Of a stretch of 11,026 nt of DNA, positions 1-8,369 are shown piece by piece; position 1 is the first letter of the stretch, and every line of letters starts with the position of its first letter. Source of the stretch: Terana coerulea (Eukaryota > Basidiomycota > Agaricomycetes > Polyporales > Phanerochaetaceae). Both the position numbers and the translations under genes were made by a program. The stretch spans positions 1-11,026 of the forward strand of contig JAKOGH010000053.1 of NCBI GenBank assembly GCA_024811115.1. The letters are read 5' to 3'. A model generated the notes under the pieces. That model had not been told where the DNA came from and did no database searches. It saw only the letters and a program-made list of their open reading frames with translations.

Positions 1-342
1 TTGCCGCGACTTAGTGACCTACGCTCTTTCTAGCCTCTGGGAGGGCAACGAATATGTTGTGCCTGCGACGCACAGCCTGAAGTCTTGCCTGGGCTCCCGC
101 GCCTGTCTTTGCTCTTGGAGCATTGGTTGCGATCAAGACTGGCGCACTTCTTATCTCATGGATGCGGAAATTCTGGATATGGGTTTAGGTTCCCGATGGC
201 ATCTGTCGAGGAAGCTGTCCACGAGGCGTGGCTGCACAGGCACCGGCGCCTGCAGGCGAGAGCAACGATTTGCTTGTATCCCTCGATCGTCTCTATTTGA
301 GCGTGTACCCTATTCCAACCTACGGCAAGCGGCACGTACAGA
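1..342. other. Upstream region of the NLR-like gene, no clear gene
   Basis: No recognisable coding family and no obvious TATA or CCAAT element close to the start. One stretch, 189-350 on the + strand, is open after a TTTAG acceptor-like site and reads as a fairly protein-like peptide (for example LLVSLDRLYLSVYPIPTYG). It would splice at the same 351 donor to a frame that stops at 440-442, so it could be the last exons of another gene or chance. The region presumably holds the promoter. Confidence 0.3.
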
Positions 343-446
343 ATGTCGTCGTGAGTCCTTTTTGGCCGCTTGCTCAACGTTGTCTGACTTGGACGTTGCA
401 GGCAGAACTAGTCCAGGAAATATGGCGGTGCACCTGGAAGTGACTG
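343..446 (+). other. Alternative 5' end of the NLR-like gene with a small first exon and intron
   Basis: An ATG at 343-345 opens an eight-base exon (343-350) followed by a GTGAGT donor at 351, a TCTGAC branch-like site near 382, and an acceptor at 405 (GCAGGCAG). Splicing 351-405 joins frame-perfectly to the exon holding the ATG at 422 and adds eight residues (MSSTSPGN) ahead of MAVHLEV. Both ATGs have A at -3. The next intron is 447-496 (GTAAGC donor, CTTGTAG acceptor). I kept 422 as the default start because it needs one intron fewer, but 343 may be the true one. Confidence 0.45.
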
Positions 447-934
447 GTAAGCGTCTCCACAAATCCCGAGCCGCACCAAGAGTAACCCTCTTGTAGTCTT
501 GAGAGCCGCAAATTTACCAAAGGGAAACTCCCGGTATCATGTAGCCCTCCAAATTGGCAGCAGGGACTCTGTGAAAACGGAGCCGTCCAAGCGTACTCTG
601 ACTCCAGAGTGGAACGAAACGCTGAACATGTATGTTTGTACTGCTTCCATGTTACTCTAAGTGTCTTTCTGACGTCTACGGCTGCCTTCATTAGCTCAGC
701 TTCCTTACCAGTTATGATTACCGTAGAGCTGTGGATCCGACACTCTGTCAAGAAGGACAAGTGCATAGCTATGGGCACATGCTCCGTGGATAGCAACGTT
801 GACTTGAGAGACTATGGTCAGTGCTGAATCACGTAGCTTGAGATCACTACTGACTCCGTCGATATCATGACCAACAGAGATAGAAGTCGCGCTTGATTCT
901 GGAGCTAGAGTGTGGCTCAAGATCAACTCCGGAG
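422..934 (+). other. Exons 1-4: C2-like domain of the NLR-like protein
   Basis: Spliced residues 1-112. The N-terminal strand VTVLRAANLPKG is followed by RYHVALQIGS, KTEPSKRTLTPEWNETLN and, after the 630-694 intron, VMITVELWIRHSVKKDKC. This is the usual pattern of the C2-like domain at the N terminus of agaricomycete NACHT-WD40 proteins: a first strand ending in RAxNLP, then a K-T...L-x-P-x-W-N-E turn, then a strand with VEL..H...KKDK. The Asp residues that bind calcium in classical C2 domains are mostly absent, so lipid or protein contact without calcium is more likely (inference). Introns 447-496, 630-694, 817-877 and 935-1002 have good donors and acceptors and keep frame throughout. No lesion lies in this part. 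Confidence 0.8.
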
Positions 935-3900
935 GTGCGCTTTATCTTTCCGATAACGTAGCCGTTGCGATGCTCAAGCTCACATGCTTTTGTGATCGTT
1001 AGGTACTGTCAAGGAACTAGTCTCCAAGACCAAGGATGTCGCTCCGAGTGGGGAGAACGCCATGGTAAAAGCCGTCGACGCAGCGACAAGGCCGACCTAA
1101 GCAATCAAGCCCATCGCCGAGATCTGCGGGTCACTGCTGAAGAAAAATCGGCGAATTCAACGAGATTATGTCGAAGCTGAGTGCGGTACGTGGGTTTTAA
1201 TTAGTCTTTGAGTTCCACTGACATGATCATGCTTCAATAGGTGCATCCGTACGCGCAACTCGCGTGGAGTATTTTTCAGCGGTGTATTCGGTGCGTAACA
1301 CCAGCACAGCTTAGATTTATTTGCCTTCATACAGTGTAAAACAGATATACAAAGCTAAACAAGAGGTGGATCAGACGATCCGAGATCTGATCGAGGACCT
1401 GGATATCTTCTACGACATCGTCACCTCTGTTCGTGAGTGCGAGTCCAAGATCAGCGAAGCGATGGACCTTTACGAGCGCATATCGACGCTAACGGTGGAG
1501 TGTTGCTTCGTTATTCAAAGCTATGCGAACTCCGACAAGGGTAAGTCTGCCGCAGCGGATCGCGTAGCACGATGTCGTGCTAATAAGGGTATACATGTAG
1601 TGCGACAGTATTTCACCGCAAACACGAGTATCAGCGAGAAGATCAGCGAGTACCGTGGTACCTTCAAGAAGCTCCGTGAGGAATTCAACAATCGAGTGGT
1701 GGCCGGTATCTACAGTGTGACGGTCGAGGTGAAGGATATTCTTGTCACGCGAGTTGTGGAAAAGTTGGAATCCATTGGTACGTGGCCTTATATCATATGA
1801 TTTCTTCGTGGTTCCCAACGCCCTTCGGCGGCGTACATCACACCTTTACGGTGCTTATGCTAAGTCTATATGTATATCTGACAAAACTGTCACAGGGGCA
1901 CATTTGGATCTTCTAAAAATGCCCTACGCTGACGGGGCTTCGCTCGGACGCACTGGATGCTGCCTGGCTGGTACCCGCATCGAGGCTCTGGACGAACTTG
2001 CAAGCCTGCTCGTCGACGAGCGTGAAGATGCGCCGCGTGTCGTTCTCCTCCTTGGTCCCGCCGGCACCGGCAAATCCGCGATCGCTCACTCCATTGCCCA
2101 GCGGTTTCTTTCTTTGAAACGCCTCGGCTCGTCCTTCGGGTTCAATCGGAGTCGTGCCTTCCGTCCTGAAGAACTGTTACCTACCATTGCTCAGGATATC
2201 GCCTCCTGTGATGATGTAGTGCTTCAGGCATTGTGGAAGGAGGTTGGCAAGAGCCCTTCAAAGCAGACGTCAGCAGACCTCAAAGAGCAGTTTGATAACC
2301 TCCTTCTCAAGCCGCTGCGCGATCTGAAGATGCTCGGACCTCTGGTTATTGTGATTGACGCCTTGGACGAATGTACCGACGCAGGCTCGCGGACGAAACT
2401 CATCACACTTTTGTCCGAACGCTGGAACGAACTTCCATCTAATATTCGCCTCTTTATCACCTCGAGACCGGAGCGCGATATACTGGATCTTGTAGGCTGC
2501 GAGGGCTTTGTGACGAAGCACATGGACGAGGTGTCGGCAGGTTCAGCAACGGACGACATCAAGATTTACATCCAGCAACGACTTCTCCGCGAACGTATGC
2601 GGCGGCCGCTTCGAGGCATCGACGAGGGCTGCTGTCTCACGCTGGCGGAAGCCTGCCAAGACCTATTCCAATGGGCGTTCCTCGCATGCAACGCCATTTG
2701 CGGGATTGGAAGGTTCTCGCTCACTCCCCGAGAACAATATGAGCGGCTTGTGTCGAATGGCGAAGGGAAGCAGAGAGCATCGCTTCTAGACTCGCTGTAC
2801 ACGGAGGTCCTGACGCAGCTCCTGCTACTACGGGACGGCGAGGACCAGGCTCGGATCGACCGCTTCAAGTCTGACATGTCGATTCTCTTTGCACTACAGG
2901 AGCCTCTGCCATTGGCGGCACTAGTCACGCTGGAGAAGGCATACGCGGGACGGGATGATCTCTGCACCATTCAACACACGCTCGAGCAGCTTGGGTCGCT
3001 ACTGAGTGGAGTCGGCTCGTCCAAGGAGCCTGTGCAGCCCTTACATATCTCCTTCCGCGACTTCCTAACAGACGCAGGTCGGGAGGCGCGTTCTTCGTGG
3101 ACGTCCAGCCTGAGTGGCATTTCAAGCTGGCTTTTGCTTCAGTGGGAATCATGTGCTCGGAGCTCAAGTTCAACATCTGTCAGCTCGGGTCGTCGCACAA
3201 GCGGAATCATGCCATTGCTGACCTTCCGGACCGCGTCGCCCAACACATACCCCAACCGCTCCAGTACGCATGCGAATTTCTGTACAGCCATCTTGTGAAG
3301 GCCGCCTCCTATCAGAACCCAGATTTGAGGCTCCACGATATGACACAGAAGTTTCTTTTGGAGAAGCTTCTCTTTTGGCTCGAAGCGCTCAGTCTACTGG
3401 GGATACTAGGTGATATTGCGCTTGATACCCTCCAACAGATTGCAGACTTTGACATGGTACGTGATCACATCTCAACTTTGACGGCATCTAACATTTATTT
3501 GTATCTATCAATTCAAGGGACCAGGCTCGAATGTGTTGGCTCCAAGTGTGGCGACACTTGCGATGGAGGCCTGGAGCTTTCTCAGTGCCGATCTCAGGCT
3601 GGATGCGATTGCGAAGTCGGCGTGCCATCTGTATCTGTCCGTCATACCGGCTCTTCCTCCGACCAGCCCTCTATTCCGCCGATTCGCGCCCCACATCCCC
3701 CGCAGGCTCCACTTCAATGATCCGTCGCCTCCTGCATCTCATGATATCATCTCCTTCACAAACGAAGACAGCGCTTCTGCCGTTTCTCCAGACAGCAAGC
3801 ATGTTGCGACCGCTACCGACGATCATCGCCTCGCTATCAGGGACATTGCCAGTGGCCGGCGGCTCCTCACCTCACAGGAAGCACACAGTCGTAGTATTCA

Positions 3901-5929
3901 TGCTATCGCGTACTCCCCTGATGGGAGCCTTGTTGCAACGGCCTCAGATGACAGGACCATCCGCATATGGGACACAAATACAGGGCATAGCGCGCTTGCA
4001 CCTCTTCTTGGGCACACAGACCACGTTTGGTCCGTGTGCTTCTCGCCAGACGGCTCCCGACTAGTGTCAGGCTCCTGGGATGGGACAACCCGGATGTGGG
4101 AGGTGTCATCGGGTAAAACCCTCCATATTGACAATGATCGGGATGGCCAAGGAGTTGTGTGGGCGGTCGCATTTTCCCCAGATGGGCAAGCGGTAGCAAC
4201 TGCATCCTTTGAAGGGCTGTGTGTACGAGCAGCAGAAGACGGCCGGGTTCTCAAGGAGCTGCGAGACATCCCGGATGCGAACTGTGTCGCATTTGCGCCT
4301 GACAGTTCTTGCATTGCTGTTGGCTATGACGGCTGCACTGTGCGTCTTTGGAGCACATCCACGTATGAGGCAATGCGGCTTCCCCTCGCAGGCCACAATG
4401 GAGACATACAGTGCATCGCCTTTTCCCCTGACAGTCGCAGCCTCGCATCTGGATCAGAGTACACCACAGTCCGAGTCTGGGATCTGAGCACTGGAGTGTG
4501 CAGACTATTCTCCGGACACTCTGACTGGGTTCGCACAGTTGCCTTTACTGTAGATGGTGAGCGCCTCATCTCCAGCTCGGACGACAGAACAGTACGGCAC
4601 TGGAGGATTTCCGATGGTGTACTTCAGTCTGAAGGCGCCGCAGACTCACAGGAGTCACAAATCACTACCTTCGCTTTTCTGAACGGAACAACACAGATGC
4701 TGACAGGAATGGCCAGTGGTCAGCTGTGTATCTGGCAGATAGAAAGCGCAGCAGTGGTCCGCAGCTCGCAGGAGATCCCCACGTCAGCGAGAGTTAAACA
4801 TCTCGCCATCTCTGCTGATGAGTCAACAATCATTTCGGGCTCTGACGACGGCGGCATACGATTCTGGCGTACGGCATCCCTCACTCTCTGGCAGGACTTT
4901 CCTTCCGCACATCCTAACGCCGTTATGGCTGTGGCGCTTTCAGCAGATGGCCAGCATGCATGGTCGGCCTCAGTGAGAAAACTCCAGCAGTGGTCCCTTG
5001 GTGATGGCTGGGCTGCTGTCCGGTGCAGCCTGGGGGATAGCAGGGAGATAGCTTGTGCTCAGTTCTCACCAGACTGCTCACGCCTGGCGCTGGGAAGCTG
5101 GAGCGGACAGGTGCGCCTTCTGGTCTCGCCAACTGGCGAGGTCTTGTGGGAGGAGGAAGGGCACAGTGGCTGGGTCTGCTCCATCTCGTTTTCACCAGAT
5201 GGCCTACGTCTTTCCTCCAGCTCCATTGACGCGACCATCTGTATTTGGGACTGTGCAACTGGGGAACGTCTCGGGGCACCGCTACAAGGCCATGACGATT
5301 GGATCATATCGGTCGCGTTCTCTCCGGATGGCAAGTACCTGGCCTCTGGGTCCGACGACAGGACGGTGCGAATTTGGCATGTCAAGACACGGCAGCAAGT
5401 GCGACTGCTGTACGTTAATTGGCAGACAACATCACTCACCTTCTCCACAACTGGTGATACTATTGCAGTACTCACCGGAAGCGGCATGGTGCAACTTTGG
5501 GATGTATCAGAAAGTAACCAGCTGGAAGGTAAGTCTGGCAAATTGCAATGTTTTGCTTAATGTTTCTCATGACCCACTGCTATGCCTCCAGGGACTATAA
5601 GTTCAGGGAGTCCATCAATCCTATTCTCTCGGAATACAGCTCATGGCTTAACGCTCGACGATGTCTCGCTACCCTTACCCAAGGCGACGACCGCCCGCAA
5701 TAGTCTCAGTGCTGGAGTAAGCTGGGATGAAGATGGGTGGTGCTTGGGACTCAGCAGAGAGCGCTTGTTCTGGCTTTCGCAAGACCACAGCCAGCGGCTT
5801 GTTAGGCCAGGACTCAAGCAGATAATTGGAACTCCCCGGCAGCCTGACGTAGAGATTGACTTCAGCCGCTTCGTCCACGGCACAGACTGGGCGCAGTGCT
5901 GGTCCGACGAGCCTGTGCAAAGCGTGTAG
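422..5929 (+). CDS. NACHT-WD40 NLR-like (STAND) protein with N-terminal C2-like domain, probably disrupted
   Basis: Fungal NLR-like NTPase: NACHT proteins of this build are thought to sense a ligand through the WD40 repeats, bind nucleotide and oligomerise, in non-self recognition or programmed cell death; that role is inferred from the family. Exons by splice sites and frame: 422-446, 497-629, 695-816, 878-934, 1003-1185, 1241-1290, 1345-1540, 1601-1777, 1896-3456, 3518-5528, 5592-5929. Introns are mostly 50-82 bases (one of 118) and all are GT..AG. Corrected length is 1617 residues, normal for the family: C2-like 1-112, helical linker 113-315, NACHT about 360-700, connector 710-905, WD40 911-1505, tail 1506-1617. 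Lesions: TAA 1098-1100, extra A in 1143-1147, missing T near 1272-1276, missing base near 3080-3092. Everything from 3091 to the stop is intact. A start at 343 is also possible. The family call is very secure; whether the gene is functional is not. Confidence 0.9.
1003..1777 (+). other. Exons 5-8: helical linker region with HPY..LAW motif, carrying three lesions
   Basis: This region lies between the C2-like domain and the NACHT. It contains the family motif VHPYAQLAW (exon 1241-1290) and helices rich in charged residues, such as KQEVDQTIRDLIEDL and ISEYRGTFKKLREEF. Introns: 1186-1240, 1291-1344, 1541-1600 and 1778-1895; the 60-base one at 1541 contains GCTAAT as branch site and happens to be open in frame. 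Read strictly, exon 5 hits TAA at 1098-1100, then slips out of the family frame at the A5 run 1143-1147. The family frame resumes properly only after the T5 run near 1272-1276. Beyond 1345 the sequence is clean. An unspliced reading with acceptor 1334 is also in frame but gives three residues too many before AKQEVD compared with relatives. Confidence 0.7.
1098..1100 (+). other. In-frame nonsense codon TAA in exon 5
   Basis: Reading exon 5 from 1003 in the frame set by the C2-like exons gives VKELVSKTKDVAP..., then AVDAATRPT and TAA, then AIKPIAEICGSLLKK still in the same frame. Homologous-looking sequence on both sides in one frame points to a true nonsense change. An alternative is a 45-base, frame-neutral intron 1065-1109 (GTAAAA donor, CCTAAG branch-like site, AATCAAG end) that would remove the stop together with 14 neighbouring codons. 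Confidence 0.7.
1896..3456 (+). other. Exon 9: NACHT NTPase domain and start of connector, with a frameshift near 3085
   Basis: The exon opens with AHLDLLKMPYADGASLG and CLAGTRIEAL, the conserved lead-in to the NACHT in this family. Walker A is GPAGTGKS (2054-2077, about residues 368-375), Walker B is LVIVIDALDEC (2342-2374, residues 464-474), and the sensor motif is LFITSRPE (2450-2473, residues 500-507). All catalytic residues (Lys-Ser of the P loop, Asp and Asp-Glu of Walker B) are present, so the ATPase core looks competent. The winged-helix region ends in HISFRDFLTD (to about 3073). Just after it the frame must move by one base to continue as FFVDVQPEWHFKLAF (from 3091), with LKFNICQLGSS and a helical connector to 3456. 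No GT..AG intron with acceptable signals explains the shift. Confidence 0.9.
3077..3094 (+). other. Probable one-base deletion between NACHT and connector
   Basis: The NACHT frame is clear up to the codons for FRDFLTDAG, while the next conserved block FFVD starts at 3091 in the following frame. Restoring family-like spacing needs one extra base in the GGGAGGCGCG stretch. Unrepaired, translation from the NACHT runs through a non-homologous Ser/Arg-rich tail and stops at 3296-3298, which would leave the WD40 repeats unjoined. A gene predictor would therefore split this locus into a NACHT gene and a WD40 gene. Confidence 0.75.
3518..5528 (+). other. Exon 10: connector end and 14 WD40 repeats (two beta-propellers)
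   Basis: The 3457-3517 intron (GTACGT donor, TTCAAG acceptor) joins DFDM to GPGSNV in frame. The first 75 residues carry the family signature CHLYLSVIPALPP. From about 3743, fourteen repeats of about 42 residues follow. The clearest are the 2nd (VATASDDRTIRIWD), 3rd (GHTDHVWSVCFSPDG), 6th (GHNGDIQCIAFSPDS), 7th (GHSDWVRTVAF), 12th (GHSGWVCSISFSPDG) and 13th (GHDDWIISVAFSPDGKYLAS). Repeats 1, 4, 5, 8-11 and 14 have lost the GH or WD signature but keep spacing. Fourteen fits two seven-bladed propellers, the presumed ligand-sensing part. No stop or frameshift in 2011 bases. Confidence 0.93.
5592..5929 (+). other. Exon 11: C-terminal tail of the NLR-like protein
   Basis: The intron 5529-5591 (GTAAGT donor, CTCCAG acceptor, 63 bases) joins the WD40 exon to this exon in frame. 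If the intron is retained, translation would stop at 5558-5560. The tail has the segment WDEDGWCLGLSRERLFWLS followed by DHSQRLVRPG, the pattern that closes many basidiomycete NACHT-WD40 proteins (W....GWI.....LLW.P..HR..L), and ends FVHGTDWAQCW shortly before the stop at 5927-5929. It is a likely fold cap after the second propeller; no separate function is known to me. Confidence 0.85.
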
Positions 5930-7964
5930 CAAGTTCCCTCCGGCTTCGGGATTTCCAATATCCATCGCTCTCCATTTCTCGCCCTTGCACTCCATCGACC
6001 CATTCCAAGCGCACTGCCAGACTTCACATTTCTTCCCGACTCCATGTAACATTGCAGTTGACTAACACCCTCGACATATCACCACTCCCTTTCAGTAGTT
6101 CTTCTCCTGGGCTTCGTGTTTTAAGGGTCAGGTATGGCGATTTGCAGTGTACACCAAAATTGTGTTGTAGTCGTTACTTGTCCTCCGAGATGTAAGCATG
6201 GCAATGTCTTGTTTCTGGTCACTCAATGGGCTGACATCAAGCCACCAGTTCCCGGCACGTAAACGTAGCAATCATGGTCACTGGAAGAAAAGTTCACAGC
6301 GCCCTAACGCGACTTGCGAGAGAGCGGACACTTGTTGTATGAGCCGCGTCAACACCATAACGGTTGCCAAAATATCCACCTCGTAATCCCACATGCACCT
6401 TACCGGGACTCTCTTGCTTCCGATCGCGCGTATGGCAGATTAAACGTGACTTCATTGTGAAAGATAGTACGCGAGTGACGAAGGTCTCTAATACTACTCA
6501 AGGGCAGTTCTCCGTGCAATTCGTGCCCTACGGCCTGCGGATGAGTTAATTCTGGGAGGACTGTCTATTCCGCAGAGTGAAGAATCCGATGCTATATTGC
6601 CGACAGCTTATCAGGATAAGCTGTGATGCGGATACAAGACGTGAACTCATGTCATAGATCCCCGACGAGAGCACGGTATGCATCAAGCACATTGCTCCAC
6701 CACTGAAGCCGCGGTCTCTCTCGTTGAGGCGCACACCCCTCGTCATTCCCTCTCCATGGTCGCGCCGATGTTGATGTGGGTCGCGTATACTGCCTATCCG
6801 CGGCGATAGCGATGTGATCACCGCTCATAGCGGCCGTGGTTGGTCTTCTTGGGCACTGGACCCCGTCCGCTAACCTTTCTGAGCCAGCAAAACACCTACC
6901 CGGACTCGTGAGAGGTGCAATAGTCAAGGAATATGCCCGGCTTACCCGGAAATCTTCCCGATCTGCTTGATGGCATCCACGCCCGCCAAGAGGCCGAGCT
7001 ACATGACAACGTCCTCCTCAAAAACATGAAGAGGAACACTATGCGGCTGGTGCTGCGGACGTGCTTCATGCCCATTATCGCAAACTTGAGTTTGTATTAA
7101 AACGAGACGGAGATCTTGAGTAGCCGTCAGCGCGAGCAATTTAGCTCAGTCAAGGAATCACGCACTCAGTCAAGAATAGCTTCGACTTCCTTCCCAGCAT
7201 TAGTCTTGGTAGGTAGTCAAGAGGACGTCCAACAGGAAAGTTTCCCACCAGTCTGGTGTGCAGAGATCGAACTTGTACTTTCACACGTGTGCGTGCTTGG
7301 CCTTTTGGGTAAGGCACCTGCCGATGAAGCGATCGTACGTGGCCTAGCAGGGTGATAGGCACTTCTGCCCGCAATACCTGTGGGCACCGCACGCGCTAAA
7401 GGAGTCCATGAAATAGCCAACGTTATCACAGCTTGCATTCCGGGTGGCCTATTTTCACAGTCAAGGGTGTGCGTTAGTGTAGCTAAAGACAACGACAGAA
7501 AAGGACGAACCTTGAGCAAAAATAATCCTTCAGAAATGCAAGGACGTAGACAAGGCATGCATCCTACAAGGGGTTTGACATCAGTACGGCCACGGAGTAA
7601 GTCTTAGGCCATACCTACGTTCTAAGTCGTGTTTTAGCTGCTTGTACGATGATGTTCTGACGGATGGACATGCATTTAGTATGAACAAAGTGCGGTCATG
7701 GAGTTGGTACCTACTTGAGTATGAACCTCCTATTATGCACGATCACATGAGCCAGCGCCGTCTGCGGTTCGCGTGTCAGCGCATCCAGGCCCACTAGTCC
7801 TGCGCGACAGAAGCCATCGCACTGGATGCCGGCCAAGGCCCAGTGGTTTGCGGAAGAATGGCAAAGGTACATCGGTGGACGTGCGAGTGGTACTGGACGT
7901 GATAGGATCAAGACGTTCGCCGTACAGAGCACAGAATGGGTGGGGCGAAGGGTAGGAAGGAGAG
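5930..7964. other. Gene-poor region downstream of the NLR-like gene
   Basis: It starts with the presumed 3' UTR; I see no canonical AATAAA near the stop. The rest holds only short ORFs in several frames without recognisable motifs. The only one with an ordinary-looking composition is a 55-codon + strand ORF at 6933-7100. A minus-strand stretch at 6664-6927 is open but Arg-rich and unlike any family I know. No RNA gene, microsatellite or transposon end was recognised here. Confidence 0.5.
6933..7100 (+). CDS. Small hypothetical ORF, 55 residues, possible gene fragment
   Basis: ATG at 6933 to TAA at 7098-7100. The peptide begins MPGLPGNLPDLLDGI, then HARQEAELHDNVLLKNMKRN and a hydrophobic end (LVLRTCFMPIIANLSL). 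It is amphipathic and more protein-like than its neighbours, but there is no recognised domain and no neighbouring exon that joins it. It may be a remnant of a decayed gene or chance. Confidence 0.2.
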   Translation: MPGLPGNLPDLLDGIHARQEAELHDNVLLKNMKRNTMRLVLRTCFMPIIANLSLY

Positions 7965-7966
7965 TA

Positions 7967-8031
7967 CAGTGCTTTGCAGGAAACTCTGCAGGTCGCAGAT
8001 TTTCTCCGGTTGTTTGTCCCGTACAACGCTT
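7967..8031 (+). repeat. Left terminal inverted repeat of the MITE (65 bp)
   Basis: Begins CAGTGCTTTGCAGGAAAC directly after the TA at 7965-7966 and pairs base for base with 8303-8367 (coordinate sums all equal 16334). After one mismatch at 8032, three more bases match. Confidence 0.92.
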
Positions 8032-8302
8032 CCCTAATGTGGTAGTCTGATGGTCACAGCGCTCCTGACACAGTCACAACGGATGAACAGCAACGATATG
8101 TGGTGTCACACCGGTTTCGGTGCAACGAGTATAGCATACACAGGTTTGTTACAGTAGTATTACAATAAATCCTCTTCGCAGGTCATCGTCACAGACTGCA
8201 AAAGAGAACAAAAGGAGCGGAGAGCTACGCCCTCAGCTTACTGATCTGGGCACCAGGTTGTACCGGGTGACTGATGTGACCGGCGAAAATACCCGATAAG
8301 GT

Positions 8303-8367
8303 AAGCGTTGTACGGGACAAACAACCGGAGAAAATCTGCGACCTGCAGAGTTTCCTGCAAAGCACTG
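8303..8367 (-). repeat. Right terminal inverted repeat of the MITE (65 bp)
   Basis: Exact reverse complement of the left arm, ending CAAAGCACTG directly before the TA at 8368-8369. Transcription through the element would give a long perfect hairpin, a potential source of small RNAs. Confidence 0.92.
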
Positions 8368-8369
8368 TA

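Larger units (their letters stand above)
7965..8369. mobile_element. MITE of Tc1/mariner (pogo/Fot-like) type with TA target duplication
   Basis: A 401-bp element (7967-8367) is bounded by inverted repeats that start CAGTGCTTTGCAGG and end in the exact complement. Each end is directly flanked by TA (7965-7966 and 8368-8369), the target-site duplication of Tc1/mariner transposons. The 65-bp arms (7967-8031 and 8303-8367) are identical, so insertion is probably recent or the arms are kept alike. About 270 bases of interior carry no transposase ORF, so it is non-autonomous and would need a transposase in trans. Symmetry continues imperfectly inward (GGTCACA at 8052 against TGTGACC at 8275). No known family name is assigned. 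Confidence 0.88.

Noticed and set aside
14..496. 160-codon + strand ORF over the 5' region
   Set aside because: It contains the first exon codons MAVHLEVT of the NLR-like gene and then reads into the intron at 447. The upstream part is Cys/Arg/Ser-rich with no motif, so it is an accidental open frame.
2224..2970. Minus-strand ORFs opposite the NACHT domain
   Set aside because: They are mirror frames of strongly conserved + strand coding sequence, with no independent motif.
3077..3126. Small intron to explain the frame change after the NACHT
   Set aside because: The only GT..AG pairs have poor donors (GTCGGG), are 30-49 bases long, do not restore frame, and would delete the conserved FFVD block.
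8109..8122. Short hairpin CACCG-GTTT-CGGTG inside the MITE
   Set aside because: A five-base stem is too short to be given a function; it is noted only as part of the element interior.
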